Part shown: positions 25,284 through 33,969 of the stretch, one piece after another
Position numbering within the stretch: position 1 is the stretch's first letter
Layout of the letters: every line of letters starts with the position of its first letter
NCBI GenBank assembly: GCA_012728655.1
Contig: JAAYEQ010000025.1
Span: forward strand, 1 to 64,000
Origin: Syntrophomonadaceae bacterium
GTDB taxonomy: Bacteria; Bacillota; Syntrophomonadia; Syntrophomonadales; DTU052
DNA length: 64,000 nt
Direction of reading: 5' to 3'
Made by a program: the position numbers and the translations under genes
Notes under the pieces: generated by a model
What the model was told of the DNA's origin: nothing
The model's database searches: none
Seen by the model: only the letters and a program-made list of their open reading frames with translations

Positions 25284-26180
25284 TTATAGTGCGGGGTCTG
25301 TTTTGAGGAAATCGAGGAAATTGTCGACTGTGCGACGGCGGTTTTTCTGCCGGGGATAAATCACATATATATCCCGTTTGGCGATACCTCCGGCAATCTT
25401 TAAGGCAACCAGCTTGTCATTCCGGGTCCACTGCGCAGCTGCATGCCGGGAAACCAGGGCCAGGCCCATTTGGGCTTCGACCGCGGATGCCACCGCTTCG
25501 GTGCTGCCCACCTCCGCCTGTATGTCCAGATCCTCTGTCCTTATCCCTAAGCCGGCCAAGATATCTTCTGTAGCCATTCGGGTCCCCGAACCCTTTTCCC
25601 GGAAGACCCACTTCTCCGCAACCAGTTCTTTCAGATTAACCTCGCTGCGACCCGCCAGGTGATGATGTGGGGAGACCAGGACTATCAGTTCATCCTCTTT
25701 CCATTTGAAGCCCTCCACTTTGCTGTTGGGCATCCAGGCTCCTACTACCCCCAGGTCCAGTTCCCTTTCAGCCACCTGTTTGAAGATGCTCTCGGTGTCC
25801 GCTATTTTCATTAATATGTTTACATTGGGATACCTATCCTTAAAACCCTTCAAATACTGGGGCAGAATATACTGCCCGGGTATGGTGCTGGCACCCAACA
25901 GCAGCCTCCCTCTGCGGCTCTCCGACAACTCCTCCATGATCTGATCCGTTTTTTCCAATACTCTAAGGATCTCCTGGGCACAATTATAGAGAGCCTCACC
26001 GGCCGGCGTAGTCTTTAACTTGCGGCCGGATCTTTCCAGCAGCAGTACTCCGTATATCTCTTCCAGCGCCTGTATCTGCTTGCTGACCGCCGGCTGGGAG
26101 AGATTAAGTTCCTCGGCGGTACGGGAAAGATTGCGGTTCTCAACTACCTTGACAAAAGTCTTGAACAACGAAAGGTTAAT
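25284..26180 (-). CDS. LysR-type transcriptional regulator, probable ATT start
   Basis: N-terminal winged helix (RNLSRTAEELNLSQPAVSKQIQALEEIYG) and a C-terminal periplasmic-binding-like effector domain with the CysB/CbbR pattern (GASTIPGQYILPQYLKGF, EKGSGTRMATEDIL). The track begins at TTG 26168 (LFKTFV), which lacks a ribosome-binding site. Four codons upstream the frame reads ATT-AAC-CTT-TCG, giving MNLSLFKTFVKVVE, the family's standard N-terminus. GGTGGTGGAG lies just before. The only non-ATT choices between the preceding gene's in-frame stop (26199) and the TTG are ATC and another ATT. So an ATT start, as in infC, is likely. It lies directly after the SUF operon; effector and targets unknown. 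Confidence 0.85.
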   Translation of the reverse strand: MNLSLFKTFVKVVENRNLSRTAEELNLSQPAVSKQIQALEEIYGVLLLERSGRKLKTTPAGEALYNCAQEILRVLEKTDQIMEELSESRRGRLLLGASTIPGQYILPQYLKGFKDRYPNVNILMKIADTESIFKQVAERELDLGVVGAWMPNSKVEGFKWKEDELIVLVSPHHHLAGRSEVNLKELVAEKWVFREKGSGTRMATEDILAGLGIRTEDLDIQAEVGSTEAVASAVEAQMGLALVSRHAAAQWTRNDKLVALKIAGGIAKRDIYVIYPRQKNRRRTVDNFLDFLKTDPAL

Positions 26181-26198
26181 AATACTCCACCACCCGAT

Positions 26199-27122
26199 CT
26201 AGCGCAGGAACCCTGCCAGAATTGTATCAATGGCCTCCTTCTCATCAAGTCCCAGGGTCATGAGCTTTATCAACTGGTCGCCGGCTATTCTGCCAATAGC
26301 CGCCTCATGTGTCAGCACCGCTTCAGCACTCTCTGCATTCAATTCGGGTACAGCCCTTATCTGAGCGTTGCCCATGATTATCGAGTCACACTCCACATGC
26401 CCGGTGGCACGATTCTTACCCACCAGTGAAGCACGAAATACCTGCTGGGACTCGTCTTGAGCCACTGACCGTGACAATACCTGACCTGAGGAATCAGCTC
26501 CGATCAGGTGGATAGTTATATTGGACACCGCCTTTTGCCGGCCATCGGTCAGAAGCCTCTCCACCACCTTCAGCCCGCCTTTGTCATGAATGAAGGCTTC
26601 GGTAGTGCGGATGGTGTCATCAACTCCCCTGATCTGTACCATCTCCATCTCAGCGTATCCGCCTGTCTCGATGGTTACGATGGTAGTGGGGTTTAACACC
26701 CGCTTGCCCTGTCCGCCCCCCTGGCCGTAATGCTTTTCAACATACTTGACGGAAGCCCCTTCCTTGATAATGAACTCATGAATTCCGTCATGTTGGGAAT
26801 CCTGATCTCCTTGATTATGGATGCCGCAGCCGGCGATTATGGTCACATCGGCCCCTTCTCCGATGATAAAGGTGTTGTAAACCACATCTTTCAAACCGGA
26901 CTTGGTCATAATGACCGGGATATGCACCGACTCGTTTTTGGTTCCCGGTTTTACAATAATATCGATGCCGGGTTTGTCCCGCTTCGGAACAATCTCAATG
27001 TTGGCGGATGACTGACGGAGCACTCCCTCCCCGTCTTTCCTGATATTAAAGGCTCCCCGAGGAATGCCGTGGAGGTCGGCCACCGCCTTCAGCAGTTGAC
27101 TATCTATACTGCTGAGCTTCAA
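26199..27122 (-). CDS. sufB: SufB/SufD-like scaffold of a minimal SUF (SMS-type) system
   Basis: About 307 residues, much shorter than classical SufB. The beta-helix core is present: CGIHNQGDQDSQHDGIHEF, GKRVLNPTT, SQQVFRASLVGKNRATGHVECDS, and the C-terminal LNAESAEAVLTHEAAIGRI with the acidic/histidine residues thought to support cluster assembly. Start chosen as TTG 27122: it follows GGAGGTGG by five bases, while the track's GTG 27137 lies before that site. It overlaps sufC by 23 bases, so the two are coupled. No sufD, sufS or sufU is present here. This fits the two-gene SmsCB/SufBC arrangement of anaerobes. Confidence 0.9.
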   Translation of the reverse strand: MKLSSIDSQLLKAVADLHGIPRGAFNIRKDGEGVLRQSSANIEIVPKRDKPGIDIIVKPGTKNESVHIPVIMTKSGLKDVVYNTFIIGEGADVTIIAGCGIHNQGDQDSQHDGIHEFIIKEGASVKYVEKHYGQGGGQGKRVLNPTTIVTIETGGYAEMEMVQIRGVDDTIRTTEAFIHDKGGLKVVERLLTDGRQKAVSNITIHLIGADSSGQVLSRSVAQDESQQVFRASLVGKNRATGHVECDSIIMGNAQIRAVPELNAESAEAVLTHEAAIGRIAGDQLIKLMTLGLDEKEAIDTILAGFLR

Positions 27123-27861
27123 TGAGTCCACCTCCACACTCGTTTCGAATTCCGCAGTTGCATATAATGTCGTCCCTGATTAGCGGCCACACGGATGCTG
27201 CCGGTCCCTTTTCCCGGATTTCACCGTCGGCCACCAGGATGATCTCATCGCATATCGGCAGAAACTGTTCATGGTGTGAAATTATCACCACGGTGTTACC
27301 TTTATTCTCCCGGTGTCTCTTGATGATTAGACTGATCAATTTCTGGATGGTCCACAGGTCAACCCCGGCTTCAGGCTCATCAAATATCGTAAGCAATGCA
27401 TCCTTGGCCAGCAACTGCGCAACTTCCAGGCGTTTGGTTTCCCCGCCGCTCAAACTCGGGCCCAGGTCCCGGCCGATGTAATCCTCCGGACAGAGGCCCA
27501 CATCGCGAAGATATGATCTTATCCCCATATCATCTATAGCAGGATTGGCGATGCGCATAACCTCTTCCACATATAACCCTTTAAACCGCGGGGGCTGCTG
27601 AAAAGCATACGCCAATCCCCTCCGCGCTCTTTCCGTAATGCTCAGGTTGGTTATATCTTCACCATTAAACAATATCTGTCCCTGGGTAGGCTGGTAGATT
27701 CCCATTATCACTTTGGCGATCGAGGTCTTGCCTCCCCCATTGGGGCCGGTTATGGCATACAGTTTGCCGCTTTCAAAGGTAAGGTTTATATTCTTTAATA
27801 TCTCTTTGGCATCGCCATTGCTGCCGTTAAAGCTGAGACTAATGTCTTTAAGTTCAAGCAT
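27100..27861 (-). CDS. sufC: SufC-type Fe-S assembly ATPase
   Basis: ABC ATPase with Walker A GPNGGGKTS, Q-loop FQQPPRFKG, signature LSGGETKRLEVAQLL and Walker B LLTIFDEPEAGVDL; the PEAG element is typical of SufC. Start moved from 27894 to the ATG at 27861 (MLELKDISLSF), with AAAGGAGG six bases upstream. That gives 253 residues. First gene of the sufCB operon; a hairpin lies just upstream of its ribosome-binding site. Confidence 0.93.
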   Translation of the reverse strand: MLELKDISLSFNGSNGDAKEILKNINLTFESGKLYAITGPNGGGKTSIAKVIMGIYQPTQGQILFNGEDITNLSITERARRGLAYAFQQPPRFKGLYVEEVMRIANPAIDDMGIRSYLRDVGLCPEDYIGRDLGPSLSGGETKRLEVAQLLAKDALLTIFDEPEAGVDLWTIQKLISLIIKRHRENKGNTVVIISHHEQFLPICDEIILVADGEIREKGPAASVWPLIRDDIICNCGIRNECGGGLIEAQQYR

Positions 27862-27878
27862 ATATTTGTCCTCCTTTC

Positions 27879-27908
27879 GATACGCCGGTGACACAATACC
27901 GGGGTATC
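27879..27908. promoter_or_regulatory. Inverted repeat abutting the sufC ribosome-binding site
   Basis: Eleven-base arms (GATACGCCGGT and ACCGGGGTATC, one mismatch) around an eight-base loop lie directly before the AAAGGAGG of sufC. In the mRNA this would be a hairpin able to affect translation; alternatively it is a protein-binding dyad. Confidence 0.5.
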
Positions 27909-27925
27909 ACTTATTAAAAACTATT

Positions 27926-27970
27926 CGCTCAATTAATGAGCGGTATAAGTATTGGCTATGCTGGTGTTAA
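27926..27970 (-). promoter_or_regulatory. sufCB promoter with overlapping palindromic operator
   Basis: TTAACA (27965-27970)-N17-TATACC (27942-27947) on the minus strand. The 17-base palindrome CGCTCA-N5-TGAGCG (27926-27942) begins at the edge of the -10 and covers the start site. That placement suggests repression, possibly by an Fe-S-sensing Rrf2-type regulator, though no such gene is in the window. Confidence 0.6.
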
Positions 27971-28107
27971 TTTGATTATAACCTGATACCACGACACATG
28001 AAAGCGGTTTGCCCAAGGGACTTCGCAGCCAAAACACAAAAGGCGGATGAATCACATTCCGCCTTCCAGCTCCGGGCGGCAAACCGCCGCAACACCTCTT
28101 TGCCCGG

Positions 28108-28968
28108 TTACGGTTTTTCCAGGGGTAACCTCTTAACCAGTTCTTCACTTAATCGGGTGACCTCATCACCCTTGTAATCCTCAATTTTGCCCTGATCCAT
28201 CAAGCGATTAAGCTGAGGATTCCAGGGAAGCTGCCCGAAAAGGGGTATATTCATCTGAGCCGCCGCCTCTTGGGCATGGGAGGGGCCGAACAACTCCAGC
28301 CTCTCGTTGCAATGAGGACAACAGGCATAACTCATGTTTTCAATCAACCCCAATATCGGAACTCCCAGCTTGTTGGCCATTTTCACCGCTTTTTTCACGA
28401 CCATAAGCACCAGTTCCTGAGGAGCGGAAACCATCACAATCCCGTCCACAGGGAGTGACTGCATCACTGTCAGCGGTACGTCACCGGTTCCCGGCGGCAG
28501 GTCCACCAGGAGGTAATCCAACTCCCGCCAGTCGGTTTCCTCCCAGAACTGCCTTACCATGCCTGCCAGCAAGGGTCCTCTCCAGATAACCGGTTCGTCT
28601 TCGCCGGGCAGGAATAGGTTTACCGAGATAATCTTGATCCCGCTGCCGGTTTGCGGTGGAATTATGCCAAAATCCGTAGCTTTCAGGTTGCCGCCCTCAA
28701 TCCCAAATATCCGGGGTATGCTGGGTCCGGTTATATCAGAATCCAGCACTCCAACCTTGTAACCCATCCGGTTCAGCCCTACGGCCAGGAGGCTGGTAAC
28801 GGTTGATTTGCCAACCCCTCCCTTGCCGCTCATAACCGCTACTACTTTTTTGATTTGGTTCAGACTGCCCATAAGGGACTTTTCCGGTTGACTGCAGGTT
28901 TCAGGGCTGCAACCATCCTGCCCGGACGCGGAACACGTCTTGCATTTATCCTTGAGAGCCGTCAACAC
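28108..28968 (-). CDS. Mrp/NBP35-family Fe-S carrier P-loop ATPase
   Basis: 286 residues. The N-terminal cysteine cluster (CKTCSASGQDGCSPETC) resembles NBP35-type cluster sites. The deviant Walker A SGKGGVGKST, GVLDSDITGPSIPR, VDLPPGTGD and the CPHC pair after NMSYAC are diagnostic. It stores or transfers Fe-S clusters. It lies near sufCB on the same strand but more than 200 bases upstream with a separate region between, so a shared role is likely but co-transcription is not certain. The start is GTG, or the TTG next to it. Confidence 0.92.
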   Translation of the reverse strand: MLTALKDKCKTCSASGQDGCSPETCSQPEKSLMGSLNQIKKVVAVMSGKGGVGKSTVTSLLAVGLNRMGYKVGVLDSDITGPSIPRIFGIEGGNLKATDFGIIPPQTGSGIKIISVNLFLPGEDEPVIWRGPLLAGMVRQFWEETDWRELDYLLVDLPPGTGDVPLTVMQSLPVDGIVMVSAPQELVLMVVKKAVKMANKLGVPILGLIENMSYACCPHCNERLELFGPSHAQEAAAQMNIPLFGQLPWNPQLNRLMDQGKIEDYKGDEVTRLSEELVKRLPLEKP

Positions 28969-29022
28969 TTACACCCTTTCCGCTTCGTCTGCCAATTTCG
29001 TAACTCAAAGAGCCCCCTTTGC

Positions 29023-29949
29023 TCAGATTTTCGTTTCAATTTTGGCCTGTTTGCGTAGATTGCTCACATAATCCTTCCAGGCCTGGTCTTCCTTGGCCTG
29101 CCTGGCCAGGGTCTCGGCCTGCTCTCTCACCTGTTCAAAAGGCTCCACATAGGGCTGCCTTTCCTCAAAAGCCTTAATTACATGGAACCCGAATTGAGTT
29201 TTCACAGGTTCCTCCGTTATTTCCCCAGGTTTCAGCTTAAGCGCCGCGGCTTTGAATTCGTCAACAAAATTGCTTTTTTCGTTTATAAAGCCGAGACTCC
29301 CCTTGGTTTCCCGGGCTGCCGGCTCAATCGACAACTCCTGAGCCAGGGTGCCGAAATCCTCTCCTTTTTTCAGCCTCTCAATAATCTCTTCAGCCTCTTC
29401 CTTGGTTTTCACGAGTATGTGGGATACCTTAAGCTCGTACAGGTTGCCGAATTCCTCGGGGTGCGCTTCATAATAGGCCTTAATATCTTCTGCGGTTACC
29501 TCAACCTTGGAGATTACCTTTTCATGCAGTTCGGAAATCAGAACCTGATTGTACATTTCATCCTCAAATTCCTCATCCGTCATGCCCGCCGCTTCAAGGA
29601 AGTTTTTGTAACCCTCAGTCCCCGTCGCTTCCTTGAAGTTTTTAATGGCCTTCCGTACTTCCGTTTCGGTAGCCTCCAGTCCTTCACTTATCGCTTTCTG
29701 TATTATCAGGGTTTGGTCAATGAGATCGTTTAAGGCCATTTTTTCGATCTCTTTCATTAACTCCTCGTCATTAGTTACGTCCTGGTTATAAAGCTGTTTG
29801 GCCTGTGAAACATAAAGGTTTACGATCTTGTCAAGCTGGGAGCGGGTAACCTTCTCCCCATTGACAATGGCTACCGTTTCCTCGCCACAGCCGAACCCGG
29901 TCAGTGCAAGCAAAAAAAACATAACGGCAACGGCTAATCGCTTTTTCAT
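29023..29949 (-). CDS. prsA: PrsA-type foldase lipoprotein (parvulin peptidyl-prolyl isomerase)
   Basis: Extracytoplasmic protein-folding factor. The track's N-terminus is too long; ATG 29949 (MKKRLAVAVMFF) follows GGAGG and opens a lipoprotein signal peptide with lipobox LTGFGC. A SurA-like chaperone domain follows (about 25-150). The parvulin domain (about 165-270) shows LKVSHILVKTKEEAEEI and TQFGFHVIK. Helical tail at the end. 308 residues, normal for the family. Confidence 0.93.
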   Translation of the reverse strand: MKKRLAVAVMFFLLALTGFGCGEETVAIVNGEKVTRSQLDKIVNLYVSQAKQLYNQDVTNDEELMKEIEKMALNDLIDQTLIIQKAISEGLEATETEVRKAIKNFKEATGTEGYKNFLEAAGMTDEEFEDEMYNQVLISELHEKVISKVEVTAEDIKAYYEAHPEEFGNLYELKVSHILVKTKEEAEEIIERLKKGEDFGTLAQELSIEPAARETKGSLGFINEKSNFVDEFKAAALKLKPGEITEEPVKTQFGFHVIKAFEERQPYVEPFEQVREQAETLARQAKEDQAWKDYVSNLRKQAKIETKI

Positions 29950-30045
29950 ATGGTCCTCCTCTTCCCCTTCAATGCTAAGTCCCATTATATATTTATCGGG
30001 ATGGAGGCCGCAAGTTAAGGATTCTGCCGTTCCTGCAACCCGCAA

Positions 30046-30507
30046 TCAGGACCTGATCGCGGCAATGAGGTCGATCTCACAGGGCGCATTCAGGGGCAAT
30101 GCACTTACCCCCACGGCCACCCGGGTGTGTTTCCCCCGTTCACCGAAAACCTCCTGCAGGAGGTCGGAGGCACCATTGGCAACATGCGGCTGGCCGTGAA
30201 AGCCCGGAGCCGATTGGATAAAAGCGGTCAGCCTGACGATCCGCTCCACCCGGTCGAGGTCACCCACCAAAAATTTTAGGACCCCCAGACAGTTGACAAC
30301 CGCCTGACGCGCGGCAATATAAGCCTCTTCAACAGATACCTCCGCTCCCACGGTCCCTTCCATCAAGAGTTTTCCGTCCTTGGTGGGAAGCTGTCCGGAA
30401 ACAAAGGCCAGATTTTGGCACACCAGCCCCGGGATATATGAAGCCACCGGCGCCGGCGGTTCGGGAAGTACAATCCCCATCGCAGCCAGTTTCTTCTCGA
30501 CTGTCAT
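30046..30507 (-). CDS. RidA/YjgF-family enamine deaminase-like protein
   Basis: 153 residues. The family core is clear: LAFVSGQLP, EAYIAARQAVVNCLGVLK, RIVRLTAFIQSAPGF, GKHTRVAVGVSALPLNAPCEIDLIAAI. Canonical members hydrolyse reactive enamine/imine intermediates; this one belongs to the longer YjgH/TdcF-like branch, so the activity is not certain. ATG with GAGGGAG upstream. It lies in a run with the exchanger and PHP genes. Confidence 0.88.
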   Translation of the reverse strand: MTVEKKLAAMGIVLPEPPAPVASYIPGLVCQNLAFVSGQLPTKDGKLLMEGTVGAEVSVEEAYIAARQAVVNCLGVLKFLVGDLDRVERIVRLTAFIQSAPGFHGQPHVANGASDLLQEVFGERGKHTRVAVGVSALPLNAPCEIDLIAAIRS

Positions 30508-30520
30508 TCTCTCTCCCTCT

Positions 30521-31525
30521 TTAACGGATTATTCCCTCAATGACCATGAAGAAGAATATCACATAAAACACTCCCGCCAGGATGAGATATAGGGCCTCTG
30601 TATGCTGCCTGCGAAGCACTTCAACGTAAAGAATCGCCGAAGATATAAGGGCCAGGGCTCCGCTCAACAGCGCTCCGGCGCCGAGCTGCCAGTCGGTAAG
30701 AAATATGCCCAAAGCGGGAATCAAGGTCCCCTGAAACACCATGGCTCCGGTTATATTACCCAGGGCCAGGGTATCCTTGCCCCGTGACACCCACAGAACA
30801 CTGTTAAACTTCTCGGGCAATTCCGTTGCCACCGGCGCAATCACCAATGAGAGCACAAATGCGGGAACGCCAAAAGCCAAGGCCACCGTTTCTATGGCTC
30901 CCACGAAAAGACGAGCCCCGCCGATAATGAAGGCCAGAGCCACCGCCAACTGGAGGAGTACGACTCTCAATCTCGGCACAATCATGCGGGGTGCAAAATA
31001 ACATGGGCTTAGCTGATTCTGCTCCGGTTCCCTTTTGTCCCGCAGGGTGGCAATCAGATACAAGAAGTATGATAGGATCATGGCTGTAGCCACAATAAGC
31101 TGCCATTTTCTCATCTCGGGCGGCATAGTCCCGGCCAGCAAGGCAGCCGCAAAAACGATCAGGAAGACCCCGAGGTCCCTCTTCACCACCTCAGGGTTGG
31201 CTGTTACCTTTAGCCCGTGTTCGCGCCGTCTTCGAAACAGCACAATGGAGATACCGGTAACAAACATAGCCAGGGTGGACAGCATCAACGGTGCGCCCAG
31301 TATGGCGCCGGTTCCAATGTTAACGGCTTCCGCCCCTCCTCCGATCAGCGCGATTAGGGGGATCATGGTCTCCGGAAGCGCAGTCCCCACCGCAGCCAGT
31401 ACGCTTCCTACCGCTCCTTCGGACAGGTTCAATTTCTTGCCCAACCATTCAACCGCATTGGTGAACAACTCGGCCCCGATCAATATGACCCCCAGGCTTA
31501 TCACCAGAACTGCAATGCTTTTCAT
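30521..31525 (-). CDS. Ca2+/Na+ exchanger-family (CaCA) membrane transporter
   Basis: 334 residues with about ten hydrophobic helices. The two alpha repeats are present: VGSVLAAVGTALPETMIPLIAL and LSLVIAPVATELPEKFNSVLW, with the acidic residues that bind the cation. Inner-membrane antiporter; the ion is not determined. Its start overlaps the PHP gene stop by four bases, so they are coupled. Confidence 0.88.
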   Translation of the reverse strand: MKSIAVLVISLGVILIGAELFTNAVEWLGKKLNLSEGAVGSVLAAVGTALPETMIPLIALIGGGAEAVNIGTGAILGAPLMLSTLAMFVTGISIVLFRRRREHGLKVTANPEVVKRDLGVFLIVFAAALLAGTMPPEMRKWQLIVATAMILSYFLYLIATLRDKREPEQNQLSPCYFAPRMIVPRLRVVLLQLAVALAFIIGGARLFVGAIETVALAFGVPAFVLSLVIAPVATELPEKFNSVLWVSRGKDTLALGNITGAMVFQGTLIPALGIFLTDWQLGAGALLSGALALISSAILYVEVLRRQHTEALYLILAGVFYVIFFFMVIEGIIR

Positions 31526-32316
31526 GAGATCCCCCGCCTTATCTCGGATAATGGATAAGAAATGCTTTGTCTCCTGGCAAATCCCGACGCCTTTCGGTAG
31601 CCAACCCTCCAGGCGGTCTGCAAGGCTTCGTAAAGCCCGCTTCCCAGTTCCTCGGGGTGATGAGCATCCGAACCAAAGGTAATGGGTATATTATGAGCAA
31701 ATAAATCCCGCAGCAGCACTTCACTTGGATACATCTCCCTGACCGGTTTGCGAAGGCCGCCGGTATTTATCTCCACCACCGTGCCCGCTTTCCTCATCAC
31801 GTGCAAAAGCGGTTTGAGGAAATAGTTTTCCTGACGAGTGGTCGGTTTGACCCCCCAGACCTTAATCAGATCAAGATGGCCCACAATATCAAACAGGTTG
31901 GATTTTACCGCCCGCTCGACCAATGAATAGTATACCTGGTAAATCTCTTCGATTTCCCTTTCCAGAAATCCATCCTTATAATCCGGGTGATCAAACATCC
32001 ATTCTCCCAGGTGATGAACGGAACCGATGGCGAAATCATAAGGTTTCTGGGCCAAAATCCTCCTTATCTCCGGCTCTCTCTCGGGTTTGTAGTCCACTTC
32101 AATGCCCACCCGGACCATCAGTCCGTCGAATTCAGGACGAGCGGCAACCCCCTTGATCAATTCAACCTCTATCCGGTCTTCGAACCAGTCATGATCGCTG
32201 AATCCTATTTGGCTTAAATTTTGCGCCTGCGCCCGGCGAAGGTATTCCTCGATCCAGGCCAAGGAATACTCGTATTCACCATGGGCCAAAGCATGGACAT
32301 GATAGTCAATAAGCAC
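31522..32316 (-). CDS. PHP-domain phosphoesterase (histidinol-phosphatase-like)
   Basis: 264 residues. Metal ligands of the PHP fold are visible: DYHVHALAHGE, GFSDHDW, GIEVDY, AIGSVHHLGEWMFDH, DIVGHLDLIK, GSDAHHPEELG. It fits HisK-type histidinol-phosphatases, but it is not in a his operon, so the substrate may differ. GTG start with GGAGG five bases upstream. Confidence 0.86.
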   Translation of the reverse strand: MLIDYHVHALAHGEYEYSLAWIEEYLRRAQAQNLSQIGFSDHDWFEDRIEVELIKGVAARPEFDGLMVRVGIEVDYKPEREPEIRRILAQKPYDFAIGSVHHLGEWMFDHPDYKDGFLEREIEEIYQVYYSLVERAVKSNLFDIVGHLDLIKVWGVKPTTRQENYFLKPLLHVMRKAGTVVEINTGGLRKPVREMYPSEVLLRDLFAHNIPITFGSDAHHPEELGSGLYEALQTAWRVGYRKASGFARRQSISYPLSEIRRGIS

Positions 32317-32573
32317 TTAAACCTCCGTCAAACCCATTAAAGACGAACATTCCAAATAGACCAGATTTTGCTTTACACGTCTAAATTAAAGCACTATGCA
32401 TCGTAAAATGCAAGAAAACCGCAGGTGTCCTGTAATAGAGTACGGGATAATATACGTAGATTAGTCCAGGCGGTTAAGACTGGAAATGCCCGCGGCAGCA
32501 AAATCCCGTTGCGAAGATCATTCCAAGTATTATAGAATTTTGAGTATTGATAGGTATAGGAGGAAACCGTTCT

Positions 32574-33887
32574 ATGGCCGAAATTATCCCGTTTGTTGGG
32601 TTGCGTTACAATAAAAGTAAGATTGCCAATCTGGCATCAGTGATGACTCCGCCTTACGACATCATTGATGAGAAGTCCCAAGCCAGGTACTATGCTGAAA
32701 ACCCGGTCAATATCATACGCCTGGAGCTGGGTCTGGTATTCCCGGACGACAACGAACAGAACAACCGTTACACCCGGGCGAAGAAGTACCTTGACCGCTG
32801 GATAGAGGATGAAACCCTGCTGCCGGAACCCAAACCCGCTATGTACGTCTACCAGCAGGAGTTTCCGGGAGGCGGGGGAACACTTACGCGCAACGGTTTT
32901 ATATGCGGCTTGAAGCTTCAGGACTACGGGGAGGGCTCGGTCCTTCCCCACGAGGAAACCCTATCCAAGCCCAAAGCGGACCGTCTCCGGCTGATGCAGG
33001 CCACCCAGTGCAACTTCAGTTCCATCTTTGGGCTGTACAGCGATCCGGAAAAACTGGTAGACAATGCACTGCATCAGGCCATCGAGGGTCGCGAACCCGA
33101 CCTGGATATTATAGATGAAGCCGGCGAGTCACACCGTTTATGGGTAGTAACCGACGAGAATACCCTGCAAACGGTTTCCGCCTATCTTAAGGAGGAACCG
33201 ATTTTCATTGCCGATGGACATCACCGTTATGAAACGGCTCTGGAGTACTGCAAGCAGATGCGCGCAGCAGGTCACCGGGGTTACGATTACGTAATGGCCA
33301 CGCTGGTCAACCTCTACGATGAAGGTCTGGTTATTCTGCCAACTCATCGGGTGGTGAGAAACATCAACCATCTGGATCTGGAGGTATTCAAGTCGTCTCT
33401 GACCGAGGTCTTCACCGTGGAAGAGTTTGATTCTTCCCAAGGTCTGCCCAGGTTTATGGATGAGTTGGCTCAGCGGGGCAGGAAAAAGCACGTCTTCGGC
33501 CTTTACACACAGGAAAAATCGCTGTATTTCCTGACGGTCAAAAACATGAACCAGGCTAAAAGCCTCATGCCCAAAGCAATGTCCGATGCCTGGAAAAAGC
33601 TCGATGTGGCCCTGCTCGACCATCTGATCCTTGCCCAAATACTGGGGATAAAAGAGGATGACCGGAAAAACCAGAACAACATCACTTATACCCGGGACGG
33701 CGAATGGGCGGTAGCCAGGGTCGACGACGGAAGCCACCAACTGGCTTTCCTGCTTAACCCCACCAAGGTGCAGGAGGTAGTTGCGGTAGCCAAAGCCGGA
33801 GACAAGATGCCGCAGAAATCAACCTACTTTTATCCCAAGCTGTTAACCGGGCTGGTAATCAACCCATTGTTTAAAAACCTGCCGTAA
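32574..33887 (+). CDS. DUF1015-family protein (SerK/ParB-Srx-like)
   Basis: 437 residues. The family's hallmarks are intact: IIPFVGLRYN at the start, MTPPYDIIDEKSQARYY, YVYQQEF, LPHEETLSKPKADR and the FIADGHHRYETALEY nucleotide-site motif. Related ParB/sulfiredoxin-fold proteins include ADP-dependent serine kinases, but function here is unproven. Start moved from 32547 to ATG 32574 downstream of AGGAGG. Single gene with its own promoter region and a terminator after it. Confidence 0.88.
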   Translation: MAEIIPFVGLRYNKSKIANLASVMTPPYDIIDEKSQARYYAENPVNIIRLELGLVFPDDNEQNNRYTRAKKYLDRWIEDETLLPEPKPAMYVYQQEFPGGGGTLTRNGFICGLKLQDYGEGSVLPHEETLSKPKADRLRLMQATQCNFSSIFGLYSDPEKLVDNALHQAIEGREPDLDIIDEAGESHRLWVVTDENTLQTVSAYLKEEPIFIADGHHRYETALEYCKQMRAAGHRGYDYVMATLVNLYDEGLVILPTHRVVRNINHLDLEVFKSSLTEVFTVEEFDSSQGLPRFMDELAQRGRKKHVFGLYTQEKSLYFLTVKNMNQAKSLMPKAMSDAWKKLDVALLDHLILAQILGIKEDDRKNQNNITYTRDGEWAVARVDDGSHQLAFLLNPTKVQEVVAVAKAGDKMPQKSTYFYPKLLTGLVINPLFKNLP

Positions 33888-33911
33888 ATAAATCCCAACC
33901 CATAGAATTCA

Positions 33912-33950
33912 AAGACCCGGCCGGGATTATGCCATCCCGGACCGGGTCTT
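33912..33950. terminator. Bidirectional terminator-like hairpin
   Basis: AAGACCCGG/CCGGGTCTT arms, extended by GGGAT/ATCCC, make a very stable stem between the convergent DUF1015 and ASKHA genes. Confidence 0.65.
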
Positions 33951-33969
33951 GCTATACCAAGCCGGCATC

